Shown here: positions 20,117-29,174 of the stretch, one piece after another
How positions within the stretch are numbered: the first letter of the stretch is position 1
How the letters are laid out: each line of letters starts with the position of its first letter
DNA from: Agromyces aureus
Lineage (GTDB): Bacteria > Actinomycetota > Actinomycetes > Actinomycetales > Microbacteriaceae
Reading direction: 5' to 3'
Length of the DNA stretch: 64,000 nt
Assembly (NCBI RefSeq): GCF_001660485.1
Contig: NZ_CP013979.1
Span: 3,224,001-3,288,000, forward strand
The notes under the pieces: generated by a model
What the model saw: the letters and a program-made list of their open reading frames with translations, nothing else
Database searches by the model: none
Told to the model about the DNA's origin: nothing
Translations under genes and position numbers: made by a program

Positions 20117-21919
20117 CTAGGCCACCGGCGCGAGCTGCTCGAGCACGACGCCGTGACGTTCGGCGAGGAGGGCGCGCGCAGCCTCGATCTCGGCCTCCCG
20201 ACGATCCGCGTCCCAGCCCAGTTCGGCGCCCGCGAGATCGGCCAGCTCGTCGAGGAGCGGCGCGGTGAGCCTTCCCGTGAACGCAATGCTCGTGCGGCGC
20301 AGCACGAGGTCGGTGAGGTGCACCACGCGCTCGTTCTGCACGAGCCAGGTGATCTCGCCCTGCGTGTAGCCGTCGTGGTGGGCGAGCGCGCGCTCGGTCT
20401 CCCCGTCGACCTCGGCGAGGTACGCCTCGGCGCGGGTTCCGTAGCGCTCGAGGAGGGTCTCGGCGCGGGCACGGCCGACCTCGTCGTCGTGCGACTTGAG
20501 CCACACCAGGCGGGCGTCGGCGGACGTCGGGTAGCCCTTTCCGCCGCCGATCGCGAGTCCTTCGGTCGAGCGCACGCGGTCGCGGCCGAGGAGCTCGAGC
20601 ACCTCGTTCGAGAGGTGCTCGGCGAGGGCGCGGAACGTCGTCCACTTGCCGCCGACGAGGCTCAGCAGGGTCGTGCCTGGGCGAGCCGCGACATCCGCTC
20701 GCTCGATGCGGTAGTCGCGGCTGACGAAGCCGGGCTGCGTGTCGTCGTGACGCGGCAGCGGGCGCACGCCCGAGAAGCGGTAGACGATCTGCGAGCGATC
20801 GACGCCGATGCCTGGGAAAACGTGCGCGATGAGCTCGAAGAAGTAGTCGACCTCGGCCTCGGTGCACACCGCGGGCTCGCGCATGTCGTGCTCGAGGTCG
20901 GTCGTGCCGACCATGACCCGGCCCTTGAGCGGGTAGATGAGCACGATGCGGCCGTCCTCGTGCTCGAAGAAGATCTCGCGTCCACCGGTCGCGGCGAGCA
21001 GTTCGGGGTGGTCGAGCACGATGTGCGATCCCTTGGTGCCGCCCATGAAGCTCGTCTCGCGGCCGAGGTCGGCGTTCGTGAGGTCGGTCCAGGGCCCGGA
21101 GGTGTTCACGACCACGTCGGCCGTGATCGAGAACTCCTGGCCGGTGAGCCCGTCGCGAACGCGGACGCCGTCGGCGTCGAAGGCCACGGCGCCGAGGTGG
21201 TTGACCGCTCGCGCGTGGGGGCCGGCCGCGAGGCCGTCGAAGAGCACGTCGAGGGCGAGCCGCTCGGGGTCGTGCATGCTCGCGTCGTAGTACGTGGCGG
21301 TGTACTTGATGTTCGGGTCGAGCGCCGGCAGTTCCGCGAGCGAGCGGGTGCGGCCGTGGAAGCGGTGACGCGGAACCGAGCCGCCGTCGCGCGAGAACGC
21401 GTCGTAGATCGTGAGGCCGGTCTTGATGAGCGCGGCGCCCCGCTCGGTGGGCTTGCCCTGCTTGTGCGTGAGGAAGCGCATGGGCGCCGAGAGGATGCCG
21501 GAGAACGTCGAGTAGATGGGCACGGTCGTCTCGAGCGGCTTCACGTAGTGGGGCGCGATGCGGATGAGCGCGTTGCGTTCGGTGACCGATTCCTTCACGA
21601 GTCGGAACTCGCCGTTCTCGAGGTACCGGATGCCGCCGTGGATCATGTGCGACGAGGCCGACGAGGCGCCCGACACGAAGTCGTCCCGCTCGACGAGCAC
21701 GACGTCGACGCCCTGCAGCGCGAGGTCGCGGAAGGTGGCGATGCCGTTGATGCCGGCGCCGATGATGACGACCGACGCGTTCGGCCGCGCGCGGAGCGCG
21801 GTGACCTCGGCGCGGGTCGCAGGCAGGTTCGCGGCGCGGGCGCCCAGGGCGCCCCGGGCGCCGTGGGTTTCGGGGGTCGGCTGCGTGGTCGGCGTCGTGA
21901 TCGGCGAGTGCGATGACAT
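20117..21919 (-). CDS. glpD: Aerobic glycerol-3-phosphate dehydrogenase
   Basis: The 600-residue flavoprotein oxidises glycerol 3-phosphate to dihydroxyacetone phosphate, passing electrons to the quinone pool at the membrane. The FAD-binding Rossmann motif is SVVIIGAGINGIATFRDLAL near residues 49-68, followed by GASSASSHMIHGGIRYLE, a hallmark of GlpD. The C-terminal DAO-C region contains LVGGKWTTFRALAEHL. I chose ATG 21919 (MSSHSPIT) because GAGAGG lies upstream; the frame stays open to 22030, but that extension overlaps the divergent promoter region. The N-terminal 45 residues are low-complexity. The gene is divergent from the SorC-type regulator. Confidence 0.94.
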   Translation of the reverse strand: MSSHSPITTPTTQPTPETHGARGALGARAANLPATRAEVTALRARPNASVVIIGAGINGIATFRDLALQGVDVVLVERDDFVSGASSASSHMIHGGIRYLENGEFRLVKESVTERNALIRIAPHYVKPLETTVPIYSTFSGILSAPMRFLTHKQGKPTERGAALIKTGLTIYDAFSRDGGSVPRHRFHGRTRSLAELPALDPNIKYTATYYDASMHDPERLALDVLFDGLAAGPHARAVNHLGAVAFDADGVRVRDGLTGQEFSITADVVVNTSGPWTDLTNADLGRETSFMGGTKGSHIVLDHPELLAATGGREIFFEHEDGRIVLIYPLKGRVMVGTTDLEHDMREPAVCTEAEVDYFFELIAHVFPGIGVDRSQIVYRFSGVRPLPRHDDTQPGFVSRDYRIERADVAARPGTTLLSLVGGKWTTFRALAEHLSNEVLELLGRDRVRSTEGLAIGGGKGYPTSADARLVWLKSHDDEVGRARAETLLERYGTRAEAYLAEVDGETERALAHHDGYTQGEITWLVQNERVVHLTDLVLRRTSIAFTGRLTAPLLDELADLAGAELGWDADRREAEIEAARALLAERHGVVLEQLAPVA

Positions 21920-21975
21920 CGCTGTCCTCTCGTTTCGTGCGAGGGGCGGGCGTGGCGGTTGCGCGACGGCGCCCC

Positions 21976-22039
21976 GATGTGGATGAATACATCGTCGAAC
22001 CAACCGCACGCAGTTGCAAGCCGCGTGCACAAACGTGCA
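21976..22039. promoter_or_regulatory. Candidate operators in the glpD/regulator divergent region
   Basis: Two inverted repeats lie between the divergent genes: GATGT-N8-ACATC (21976-21993) and TGCAC-AAAC-GTGCA (22026-22039). The second abuts the ribosome-binding site of the regulator. Either could bind the SorC-family protein encoded next door. Confidence 0.45.
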
Positions 22040-22050
22040 AGGTAGGACAC

Positions 22051-23043
22051 ATGAACGACAAGCACGGCCCGGACGCGGCCGAGGGGGCTGCGACGGTCTC
22101 GGACAAGACGCGAGAAGCCCTGCGGGCCGCCCACCTCTACTACATGCAGGACCTCACGATGGAGGCGATCGCGCACGAACTGCACACGTCGCGTTCCTCG
22201 GTCTCGCGCCTGTTGAGCCACGCCCGAGCGAGCGGGCTCGTGGAGATCTCGATCCACTCGCCGCACGATCTGCCGAGCCGCATCGAGCAGGAGATCCTCT
22301 CCAGGTTCGGCATCGTCGCGCACGTCGTGCCCGTGCCCGACCACGCGAGCGACGTCGACCGGCTCGACCGCGTCGCGCTCTCGGCTGCACGGATTCTCGG
22401 GCGCTTCGTCGACTCGAACCAGGTGATCGGCGTCGCCTGGGGCTCCACGATGAGCGCCATGAGCCGCCACCTGGTGCCGAAGTCGACGCACAACACCGAG
22501 ATCGTGCAGCTCAACGGCGCGGGCAACGGCCGCACGACGGGCATCGTCTACGCGAGCGAGCTGCTGCGTCGCTTCGGCGACGCGTTCGGCGCACGCGTGC
22601 AGCAGTTCCCGGTGCCCGCGTTCTTCGACGACCCCGCGACGCGACGCGCGTTCTGGCGGGAGCGCAGCACCCAGCGCCTGCTCGACCTGCAGGCCGGCAT
22701 GGATGTCGCGATCTTCGGCCTCGGCTCGCCCTTCGCCGAGGTGCCGAGCCACGTCTACCAGGGCGGGTACCTGGACCCCGCCGACTACGACGGCCTCAGC
22801 CGGGAGGGCGCCGTCGGCGACGTCGCCACCGTGTTCTACCGGGCCGATGGCAGCACCGACGGCATCGCGCTGAACGAACGTGCGACCGGCCCCGACTTCG
22901 CCGTGCTCCGCCGTGCCCCCCGCCGCGTCTGCGTGGTGTCGGGCCGGGCGAAGCTCGCGAGCCTCGCGGGCGCACTCGCGGCCGACCTCATCACCGACCT
23001 CATCGTCGACGAGGGCACGGCGCGCGCGCTCATCGAACGCTGA
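22051..23043 (+). CDS. SorC/DeoR-family sugar-phosphate-responsive regulator
   Basis: The 330-residue protein has an N-terminal sigma-like helix-turn-helix (residues about 25-60: LTMEAIAHELHTSRSSVSRLL) and a C-terminal SorC effector domain with NQVIGVAWGSTMSAM and VAIFGLGSP. Family members bind sugar phosphates and repress or activate adjacent catabolic genes. Divergence from glpD and proximity to glpF/glpK make glycerol 3-phosphate or a related phosphate the natural candidate effector; this is inference. ATG 22051 is used because AGGA lies upstream; the open frame continues back to 21913 but would overlap glpD. Confidence 0.88.
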   Translation: MNDKHGPDAAEGAATVSDKTREALRAAHLYYMQDLTMEAIAHELHTSRSSVSRLLSHARASGLVEISIHSPHDLPSRIEQEILSRFGIVAHVVPVPDHASDVDRLDRVALSAARILGRFVDSNQVIGVAWGSTMSAMSRHLVPKSTHNTEIVQLNGAGNGRTTGIVYASELLRRFGDAFGARVQQFPVPAFFDDPATRRAFWRERSTQRLLDLQAGMDVAIFGLGSPFAEVPSHVYQGGYLDPADYDGLSREGAVGDVATVFYRADGSTDGIALNERATGPDFAVLRRAPRRVCVVSGRAKLASLAGALAADLITDLIVDEGTARALIER

Positions 23044-23092
23044 GCATTGTTGCGCGAAACGACGGGAATAGGGCGGCCCATGCCGCGTTGAG

Positions 23093-23098
23093 TAGAAT
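23093..23098 (+). promoter_or_regulatory. -10 box of the riboflavin operon
   Basis: TAGAAT lies about 12 bases before the first conserved bases of the FMN riboswitch, the expected position for the transcription start of the leader. Confidence 0.5.
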
Positions 23099-23109
23099 CG
23101 ACACGAACA

Positions 23110-23250
23110 ACGTGCTCCGGGGTCGGTGTAATTCCGAGCCGGCGGTGACAGTCCGCGAACTGCGGGCGCGAGATCCTCGATCTCGAGCCCCTGGTTGATC
23201 CGGTGGAATTCCGGAACCGACGGTGAAAGTCCGGATGGGAGGCGGCACGT
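23110..23250 (+). promoter_or_regulatory. FMN riboswitch (RFN element)
   Basis: The conserved aptamer segments appear in order: CTCCGGGGTCGGTGTAATTC, CCGGCGGTGACAGTCCGCGA, a variable hairpin, TGATCCGGTGGAATTCCG, ACCGACGGTGAAAGTCCGGA and the closing GATGGGAGGCGGCACG. It sits in the leader of ribD. FMN binding is expected to reduce expression of the four-gene operon by termination or by masking initiation. The stretch 23251-23323 between aptamer and ribD would hold the expression platform, but no U-rich terminator is visible there, so translational control is plausible. Confidence 0.95.
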
Positions 23251-23323
23251 GTCGGCGGTGCTGTGCACCGTCGGCGTTCTCGGCGTTGCCGAACATCCCC
23301 GGAGCCTGACGACAGGACCACGG

Positions 23324-24424
23324 ATGACGACGGCGGCGCACCACCACGATCGCAGCGCGATCGAGGCTGCGGCCATGCAGCGCGCCCTCGAGATCGCCGC
23401 GAACGGCCCGGCCAAGGGTGTGAACCCGCAGGTCGGATGCGTGCTGCTCACCGCCGACGGCGACGTAGTCGCCGAGGGATGGCACCGCGGCGCCGGCACC
23501 GCGCACGCCGAGGTCGACGCCCTGAACCGGCTCGCCGCCACCGGGTCGAGCGCCGAGGGTGCCACCGCCATCGTCACGCTCGAGCCCTGCAACCACACGG
23601 GCCGCACCGGCCCCTGCGCCGAGGCGCTCATCGCCGCGGGCGTCTCGCGCGTCGTGTACGCGGTGGCCGACCCGGGCGAGCACTCGTCGGGCGGCGCCGA
23701 GCGCCTGCGCTCCGCGGGCGTCGACGTCGAGCGCGCCGGAGGCGGCCTCGTCGAGGCGGCCGAGGCGTTCCTCGGCGACTGGCTCCTCACGGCCCGCACG
23801 CACCGCCCCCGCGTCATCGTGAAGTGGGCGTCGAGCCTCGACGGGCGAGCCGCCGCCGCCGACGGCACGAGCCAGTGGATCACGGGCCCCGAGGCCCGCG
23901 CCGACGTGCACGTTCGTCGTGCGGCCGCCGACGCGATCGCGGTCGGCACGGGCACCGTGATCGCCGACGATCCGTCGTTGACCGCGCGCGGCGTCGACGG
24001 GGAGCTGCTCGACGCGCAGCCGATCCCGGTGGTGTTCGGCCGCCGGCCGGTGCCCACCGGCGCCGCGCTCGAGCGGCATCCGCACGCCGACGCGCTCGTG
24101 AGGCTCGACGGCGCCGACCTGGCCGACGACCTGCACGAACTCGCGCGCCGCGGCATCCGCTCGCTCTTCGTCGAGGGCGGCCCGACCCTCGCGAGCGCCT
24201 TCATCGCGGCCGGCCTCGCCGACGAGGTGCTCGTCTACCTCGCCCCCGCGCTGCTCGGCGGCGGGCGCCTCGCGCTCGGCGACCTCGGCGTGACCACCAT
24301 CGGCGAGGCCCGCCGCTACGACTTCGCCGCCATCGAGCGGCTCGGCGACGACGTGCTGCTCGTCGCGCACCCGATCTCGAGCCGCGCCGCGCGCGACTCG
24401 GCACGCTCCACGGAAGGGAACTGA
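23324..24424 (+). CDS. ribD: Bifunctional pyrimidine deaminase/reductase RibD
   Basis: The 366-residue protein carries out the second and third steps of riboflavin synthesis: deamination of the 2,5-diaminopyrimidine and reduction of the ribosyl side chain with NADPH. The N-terminal deaminase has HAEVDAL (zinc His and catalytic Glu) and EPCNHTGRTGPCAEAL (zinc cysteines). The C-terminal RibD_C reductase starts around residue 160 (RPRVIVKWASSLDGRAA) and includes FVEGGPTLASAF. ATG 23324 follows the riboswitch by about 75 bases. The stop TGA is one base before the ribE ATG. Confidence 0.95.
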   Translation: MTTAAHHHDRSAIEAAAMQRALEIAANGPAKGVNPQVGCVLLTADGDVVAEGWHRGAGTAHAEVDALNRLAATGSSAEGATAIVTLEPCNHTGRTGPCAEALIAAGVSRVVYAVADPGEHSSGGAERLRSAGVDVERAGGGLVEAAEAFLGDWLLTARTHRPRVIVKWASSLDGRAAAADGTSQWITGPEARADVHVRRAAADAIAVGTGTVIADDPSLTARGVDGELLDAQPIPVVFGRRPVPTGAALERHPHADALVRLDGADLADDLHELARRGIRSLFVEGGPTLASAFIAAGLADEVLVYLAPALLGGGRLALGDLGVTTIGEARRYDFAAIERLGDDVLLVAHPISSRAARDSARSTEGN

Positions 24425-24425
24425 C

Positions 24426-25130
24426 ATGTTCACCGGAATCATCGAAGACCTGGGCACCGTCACGGGTGTCGAGCACACCGCCGACGCCGCCCGCCTCACG
24501 GTGCGCGGACCCATCGCGGTCACCGGCGCGAAGCACGGCGACTCGATCTCGGTCTCGGGCGTCTGCCTCACGGTCGTCGCGTTCGACGACGAGTCGTTCA
24601 CGGCCGACGTCATGGCGCAGACGCTCGCGATGTCGACCCTCGACACCGTCGAAGCGGGTCGCCGCGTCAACCTCGAACGCGCCGCCCTCGTCGGCGACCG
24701 CCTCGGCGGGCACATCGTGCAGGGACACATCGACGGCACCGCGCAGGTGCTCGAGGTGCGCCCGGGCGACGCGTGGCGCGTCATCCGCTTCTCGTTGGAT
24801 GCCGCGCACGCGGCGCTCGTCGTCGACAAGGGCTCGATCGCGGTCGACGGGGTCTCGCTCACCGTGAGCGCGCTCGGCGACGAGCCCGGCGGCTCGTGGT
24901 TCGAGGTGTCGCTCATTCCCGAGACGCTCACCGCGACCACGCTCGGCGCGCTCGTGGTCGGCGACCGGGTCAACATCGAGACCGACATCCTCGCCAGGCA
25001 CGTCGAGCGGATGCTGCGCCTCGACGCTCGCCGGTCACTGCCCTCGTCGCTCGCCGAATCGGCAACCCCGTCGCCCGGCGCACCGTCGCCCGCCGAACCG
25101 GCGACCGCCCCGACCGGAGGCACCCGATGA
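24426..25130 (+). CDS. ribE: Riboflavin synthase alpha subunit
   Basis: The 234-residue enzyme dismutates two 6,7-dimethyl-8-ribityllumazine molecules to riboflavin. It has two lumazine-binding barrels: MFTGIIEDLGTV and GDSISVSGVCLTVV in the first, and KGSIAVDGVSLTVSAL in the second. The core ends near residue 200. The last 30 or so residues are an Ala/Pro/Ser-rich tail, which makes the protein longer than the usual 200-215. It starts almost directly after ribD, and its stop overlaps the ribBA ATG (ATGA). Confidence 0.94.
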   Translation: MFTGIIEDLGTVTGVEHTADAARLTVRGPIAVTGAKHGDSISVSGVCLTVVAFDDESFTADVMAQTLAMSTLDTVEAGRRVNLERAALVGDRLGGHIVQGHIDGTAQVLEVRPGDAWRVIRFSLDAAHAALVVDKGSIAVDGVSLTVSALGDEPGGSWFEVSLIPETLTATTLGALVVGDRVNIETDILARHVERMLRLDARRSLPSSLAESATPSPGAPSPAEPATAPTGGTR

Positions 25131-26431
25131 GCCTCGCAACCATCCCCGAGGTGCTCGAGGCGCTGCGCGCCGGCAAGCCCGTGATCGTCGCCGACGACGA
25201 GGGTCGCGAGAACGAGGGCGACGCGATCATGGCCGCCGAGTTCGCCACGCGCGAGTGGATCGCCTGGATGGTGCGCCACACGAGCGGTTACCTCTGCGCG
25301 CCCATGCCGAACGCGTTCGCCGACCGGCTCGCCCTGCCGCTCATGGTCGAGCGCAATGAAGACGTGCGCACCACGGCCTACACGATCTCGGTCGACGCGA
25401 GCGACCGCACCTCCACCGGCATCAGCGCCTCCGACCGCGCGCACACGCTGCGTGTGCTCGCCGACCCCGAGTCGACCCCCGACCGGCTCGTTCGGCCCGG
25501 CCACGTCATTCCGCTGCGCGCGGTCGAGGGTGGCGTGCGCGAGCGTGCAGGCCACACCGAGGCGGCCGTCGACCTCATGCGCCTCGCCGGGCTCTCCCCC
25601 GTCGGCGTCATCGGCGAGATCGTGACCGACGATGGCGACATGATGCGCCTGCCCGGGCTCATCGAGTTCGGCGCCCGAGAGAACCTGCCCGTGACGACGG
25701 TCGCGGCACTCGTCGACTGGCTCGAGACCTGGCACGCCGGGCAGGACCTCTCTGGCGGCCCCGTGCTGACCGCGGTGCCCGAATCCTCGCGCGTGAGCTT
25801 CGAGGTCGAGACGGCCCTGCCGACCACCCACGGCGACTTCCGCGTGCGCGCCTACCGCGACCAGGAGACCGGCGCGGACCACGTCGCCATGATCGCCGGC
25901 GATCCCGCGAGGGATGCCGCGGGTGCCGTCGTTCGCGTGCACTCCGAGTGCCTGACGGGCGAGGCCTTCGGCTCGCTGAAGTGCGAGTGCGGCCCGCAAC
26001 TCGATGCGGCCCTCGAGGAGATCCAGCGCCTCGGCGGCGTCGTCGTGTACCTGCGCGGGCACGAAGGACGCGGCATCGGCCTCATCAACAAGCTGCGGGC
26101 GTACCGCCTGCAGGAGGACGGCCTCGACACGCTCGACGCGAACGTCGCGCTCGGCCTGCCCGCCGACGCCCGCGACTACCGCGCCGCGACCGCGATCCTG
26201 ACCGACCTCGGCATCGAGCGGGTGCGCCTGCTCACCAACAACCCCGAGAAGGTGCGCCAGCTCGAGGCCCACGGCATCGCGGTGGCCGAACGGCTGCCGC
26301 TCGTCGTCGGCGTCGGCGCGACCAACACCGGCTATCTCGACACCAAGCGTCGCCGCATGGGCCACGCGATCGACGACGCCCAGCTCGCGGATGCCGCGGC
26401 CGAGGCACTTCTGGAAGGACACGCATCATGA
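25127..26431 (+). CDS. ribBA: Bifunctional DHBP synthase/GTP cyclohydrolase II
   Basis: The 434-residue protein supplies both riboflavin precursors. The N-terminal half makes 3,4-dihydroxy-2-butanone 4-phosphate ([34 protein letters not shown]). The C-terminal half opens GTP to the diaminopyrimidine: zinc-binding [20 protein letters not shown] and [10 protein letters not shown] are present. Both sets of catalytic motifs look intact. The ATG at 25127 overlaps the ribE stop and the stop overlaps the ribH ATG, so the operon is translationally coupled. Confidence 0.95.
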   Translation: MSLATIPEVLEALRAGKPVIVADDEGRENEGDAIMAAEFATREWIAWMVRHTSGYLCAPMPNAFADRLALPLMVERNEDVRTTAYTISVDASDRTSTGISASDRAHTLRVLADPESTPDRLVRPGHVIPLRAVEGGVRERAGHTEAAVDLMRLAGLSPVGVIGEIVTDDGDMMRLPGLIEFGARENLPVTTVAALVDWLETWHAGQDLSGGPVLTAVPESSRVSFEVETALPTTHGDFRVRAYRDQETGADHVAMIAGDPARDAAGAVVRVHSECLTGEAFGSLKCECGPQLDAALEEIQRLGGVVVYLRGHEGRGIGLINKLRAYRLQEDGLDTLDANVALGLPADARDYRAATAILTDLGIERVRLLTNNPEKVRQLEAHGIAVAERLPLVVGVGATNTGYLDTKRRRMGHAIDDAQLADAAAEALLEGHAS

Positions 26432-26898
26432 GCGGAGCAGGCTCCCCCACCCTCGGCCTCGACGGCACCGGGCTCGAGGTGGTCATCGTCGCCGGCAGCT
26501 GGCACGACCTGATCACCGATGCGCTCATCGCCGGCGCGGCCCGCACCCTCGAAGAGGCCGGCGCCTCGTTCTCGCTCGTGCGCGTGCCGGGCAGCTTCGA
26601 GCTGCCCGTCGTCTCGAAGGCCGTGCTCGAGGCCGGGGCCGACGCGGTCGTGGCGCTCGGCGTGATCATCCGCGGCGGCACGCCCCACTTCGAGTACGTC
26701 TCGGCGGCGGCGACCGACGGCCTCACCCGCGTCGCCCTCGACACGGGCAAGCCCGTCGGCTTCGGCGTGCTCACCCTCGACGACGAGCAGCAGGGCCTCG
26801 ACCGGGCCGGCCTGCCCGGCTCGAAGGAGGACAAGGGCCGCGAGGCGGCCGAGGCGGCCATCGCCACGGTGCGCGCGCTGCGCGCCGTGCGCAGCTGA
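26428..26898 (+). CDS. ribH: 6,7-dimethyl-8-ribityllumazine synthase
   Basis: The 156-residue protein condenses the ribitylaminopyrimidine with dihydroxybutanone phosphate. Typical segments are [31 protein letters not shown] (active-site His) and [21 protein letters not shown]. Length and motifs match the icosahedral lumazine synthases. It is the last gene of the rib operon. Its ATG is four bases before the end of ribBA, with GGAAGGAC upstream inside ribBA. Confidence 0.96.
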   Translation: MSGAGSPTLGLDGTGLEVVIVAGSWHDLITDALIAGAARTLEEAGASFSLVRVPGSFELPVVSKAVLEAGADAVVALGVIIRGGTPHFEYVSAAATDGLTRVALDTGKPVGFGVLTLDDEQQGLDRAGLPGSKEDKGREAAEAAIATVRALRAVRS

Positions 26899-26947
26899 GG
26901 CCGGCCCGCTCACTCGTTCGATGGTGACTTCGACGAGCCGTAGAACC

Positions 26948-26953
26948 TAGACT
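26948..26953 (+). promoter_or_regulatory. Leaderless-type -10 box for 26961
   Basis: TAGACT sits seven bases before ATG 26961, indicating separate, leaderless transcription of the small membrane gene after ribH. Confidence 0.5.
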
Positions 26954-26960
26954 CGGCCCC

Positions 26961-27314
26961 ATGGAGACCCTGCGGCACATCGTCCTGTTCGTCCACCTCA
27001 TCGGCTTCGCCGTGCTCTTCGGCGCGTGGGCGGTCGAGGCGGTGAACCGTCGGTACCAGGTGACCCGCCTCATGAACTACGGCCTGCTCGTCGCGGGTGT
27101 CGCCGGTCTCGCGCTCGCCGCTCCGTGGGGCATCGAGTACGACCTGAACTACGTCAAGATCGGCACGAAGCTCCTCGTGCTGATCGCGATCGGCGCACTG
27201 CTCGGCATCGGCTCGGCGCGTCAGCGTCGCAACGGCTCGGTGCCGCCGGCGATCTTCTGGTCGATCGGCGTGCTGACGGCCCTGAACGCGGCCATCGCCG
27301 TCATCTGGCGCTGA
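26961..27314 (+). CDS. Small integral membrane protein, function unknown
   Basis: The 117-residue protein has about four hydrophobic segments (residues 5-27, 41-57, 65-82, 95-115) with short loops, so it is almost entirely membrane-embedded. I do not recognise a characterised family. The pattern (HIVLFVHLIGFAVLFGAWAVE) is reminiscent of small actinobacterial membrane proteins with conserved helices. It has its own -10 box seven bases upstream of ATG and no Shine-Dalgarno, and is followed by a strong hairpin at 27346-27381. It is therefore probably a single-gene transcript rather than part of the rib operon. Confidence 0.75.
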   Translation: METLRHIVLFVHLIGFAVLFGAWAVEAVNRRYQVTRLMNYGLLVAGVAGLALAAPWGIEYDLNYVKIGTKLLVLIAIGALLGIGSARQRRNGSVPPAIFWSIGVLTALNAAIAVIWR

Positions 27315-27345
27315 TCCGCGCGCGCATCGCACCCTGAACGACCAT

Positions 27346-27381
27346 CGGATGCCCCGAGCCGACGCCGGCTCGGGGCATCCG
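27346..27381 (+). terminator. 15-bp perfect terminator hairpin
   Basis: CGGATGCCCCGAGCC (27346-27360) pairs fully with GGCTCGGGGCATCCG (27367-27381) around a six-base loop. There is no U-tract, as is common in this window. Confidence 0.75.
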
Positions 27382-27453
27382 CCGTTCGGCGCAGCATCCG
27401 CACCGCTCGTCGCATCCCTGCCCGGCGACCGGGCGGCTCCGAGGCCGCCGACG

Positions 27454-27459
27454 TAGGCT
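27454..27459 (+). promoter_or_regulatory. -10 box of the MHS transporter gene
   Basis: TAGGCT places transcription at about 27466. It is seven bases from an in-frame TTG (27467) and about 110 bases from the ATG at 27569, so the mRNA is either leaderless from TTG or has a roughly 100-base leader. Confidence 0.5.
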
Positions 27460-27568
27460 TGATCGGTTGCCACAAGCGACGAGTTCCACGTCTGCCTCCG
27501 TTCCCACGCCAGATCGACACGCCTCGGGGCGCAGTGTTCGCACCTCTCCCTTGGAGTCTTCGCCCGCA

Positions 27569-28936
27569 ATGTCAGCATCACCCGCGGCCACGGCCGCATC
27601 CGTACCCACTGCCCCGGCCAATCCGCGCAGCCGCGTCGTGCTCGCGAGCCTCATCGGCACGACGATCGAGTTCTACGACTTCTACGTCTACGCGACGGCC
27701 GCGGTGCTCGTCTTCCCGCACCTGTTCTTCCCGACGGGCGACGCCACCACGGCGCTGCTCGCCTCGTTCGCCGTGTTCGGCGCGGCCATGGTCGCCCGCC
27801 CGCTCGGCGCGATCATCTTCGGCCACCTCGGCGACAAGCACGGCCGCAAGGCCACGCTCGTCGGCGCGCTGCTCACGATGGGCATCGCGACCTTCCTCAT
27901 CGGCGTGCTGCCGACCTACGCGCTCGTCGGGTGGCTCGCACCGCTGCTGCTCGTGATCCTGCGCATCGCCCAGGGCTTCGCGCTCGGCGGCGAGTGGTCT
28001 GGCGCGGCACTCGTCGCGACCGAGAACGCCCCGAAGGGCAAGCGCGCCTGGTACGGCACGTTCCCGCAGCTGGGTGCGCCGATCGGCTTCATCATCGCGA
28101 ACGGCCTGTTCCTCATCATCGCGGCCGTGCTGCCCTCCGACGACCCGTCGATGCCCTCGCAGGCGTTCCTCGACTGGGGTTGGCGCATCCCCTTCCTGTT
28201 CTCGATCGTCATGGTCGCCGTCGGACTCTGGGTGCGGCTGCGCCTCGTCGAGTCGACCGCGTTCTCGAAGGCGTCGGCGCAGGGCAAGCTGCAGCGCCTG
28301 CCGCTCGCGACCGTCTTCAAGGACCACTGGCGCAAGCTCATCCTCGGCACGTTCTTCATGCTGGCGACGTACGTGCTCTTCTACCTGATGACGACGTTCT
28401 CGCTGAGCTACGGTCGCGCGCCGGTCGAGGCCGCCGAGGGCGCGCTGCCCGGGCTCGGCTACTCGTACTCGACGTTCGTGCTCATGCTCATCGGCGGCGT
28501 GCTGTTCTTCGGCGTGTTCACGCTCGTCTCGGGCCCGCTCGCCGACCGTTGGGGCCGCCGCAAGACGCTCATCTGGGTCACGCTCGGCATCATCGCGTTC
28601 GGCCTGCTGTGGGTACCGCTGCTGAACGCCGGGTTCGCGGGCGTCATGATCTGGCTCGTCGTCGGCTTCTCGCTCATGGGCCTCACGTTCGGCCCCATGG
28701 GCGCACTGCTGCCCGAGCTGTTCCCGACCAACGTGCGCTACACGGGCTCCGGCATCTCGTACAACGTGTCGTCGATCCTCGGCGCAGCGGTGGCCCCGTT
28801 CATCGCGGTCGCGCTCTGGCAGGCCGGTGGCGGCAGCCCGTTCTGGGTTGGCGTCTACCTGTCGGCCATGGCCGTGCTGACGCTCATCGCCCTGCTCGTC
28901 TCGAAGGAGACGAAGGACATCGACATCGACGCGTAG
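27569..28936 (+). CDS. MFS transporter, metabolite:H+ symporter (MHS) family
   Basis: The 455-residue permease has twelve predicted membrane helices. It carries MHS signatures: TTIEFYDFYVYATAA in helix 1, the A-motif GHLGDKHGRKATL between helices 2 and 3, and RIAQGFALGGEWSGA in helix 5. The second A-motif appears as GPLADRWGRRK. Family members take up carboxylates, shikimate, betaine or proline with protons; the substrate here is not deducible. I prefer ATG 27569 (GGAG about 12 bases upstream). A TTG at 27467 would add 34 low-complexity residues and fits a leaderless start. Two hairpins follow. Confidence 0.88.
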   Translation: MSASPAATAASVPTAPANPRSRVVLASLIGTTIEFYDFYVYATAAVLVFPHLFFPTGDATTALLASFAVFGAAMVARPLGAIIFGHLGDKHGRKATLVGALLTMGIATFLIGVLPTYALVGWLAPLLLVILRIAQGFALGGEWSGAALVATENAPKGKRAWYGTFPQLGAPIGFIIANGLFLIIAAVLPSDDPSMPSQAFLDWGWRIPFLFSIVMVAVGLWVRLRLVESTAFSKASAQGKLQRLPLATVFKDHWRKLILGTFFMLATYVLFYLMTTFSLSYGRAPVEAAEGALPGLGYSYSTFVLMLIGGVLFFGVFTLVSGPLADRWGRRKTLIWVTLGIIAFGLLWVPLLNAGFAGVMIWLVVGFSLMGLTFGPMGALLPELFPTNVRYTGSGISYNVSSILGAAVAPFIAVALWQAGGGSPFWVGVYLSAMAVLTLIALLVSKETKDIDIDA

Positions 28937-28950
28937 CGGTTCGGTCGAAC

Positions 28951-29008
28951 GGATGCCGCGGCATCCGTCGTGCATGGCGAGGGGCGGATGCTGCGGCATC
29001 CGCCCCTC
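28951..29008 (+). terminator. Tandem palindrome and hairpin after the MHS gene
   Basis: The 16-bp perfect palindrome GGATGCCGCGGCATCC (28951-28966) is followed by a 13-bp hairpin, GAGGGGCGGATGC (28979-28991) with GCATCCGCCCCTC (28996-29008), loop TGCG. Confidence 0.7.
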
Positions 29009-29093
29009 TGCCATTCGACCGGACCGTCGCGGGCACCCGTGAGGAACCGTTCACACGAACGTCACGTGCACCCCTTCACGGTCGAACCGGCCC

Positions 29094-29112
29094 GACGTAA
29101 CATGACGTAACA
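29094..29112 (+). promoter_or_regulatory. Direct repeats upstream of the copper-storage-like gene
   Basis: GACGTAACA occurs twice with a 10-bp period (29094-29102 and 29104-29112), 63 bases before the ATG at 29175. One helical turn of spacing suggests an activator or repressor site, possibly overlapping a TAACAT-type -10. Confidence 0.4.
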
Positions 29113-29174
29113 GGGCAGCCGAGGCATCCGCCGCCACCGCCGGCACTCGAGGGCCCGGAAGCGAGCGTGCAGCG

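Noticed and set aside
23030..26422. 1130-codon minus-strand open frame across the rib operon
   Set aside because: It overlaps four well-supported riboflavin genes and the FMN riboswitch and has no recognisable domain.
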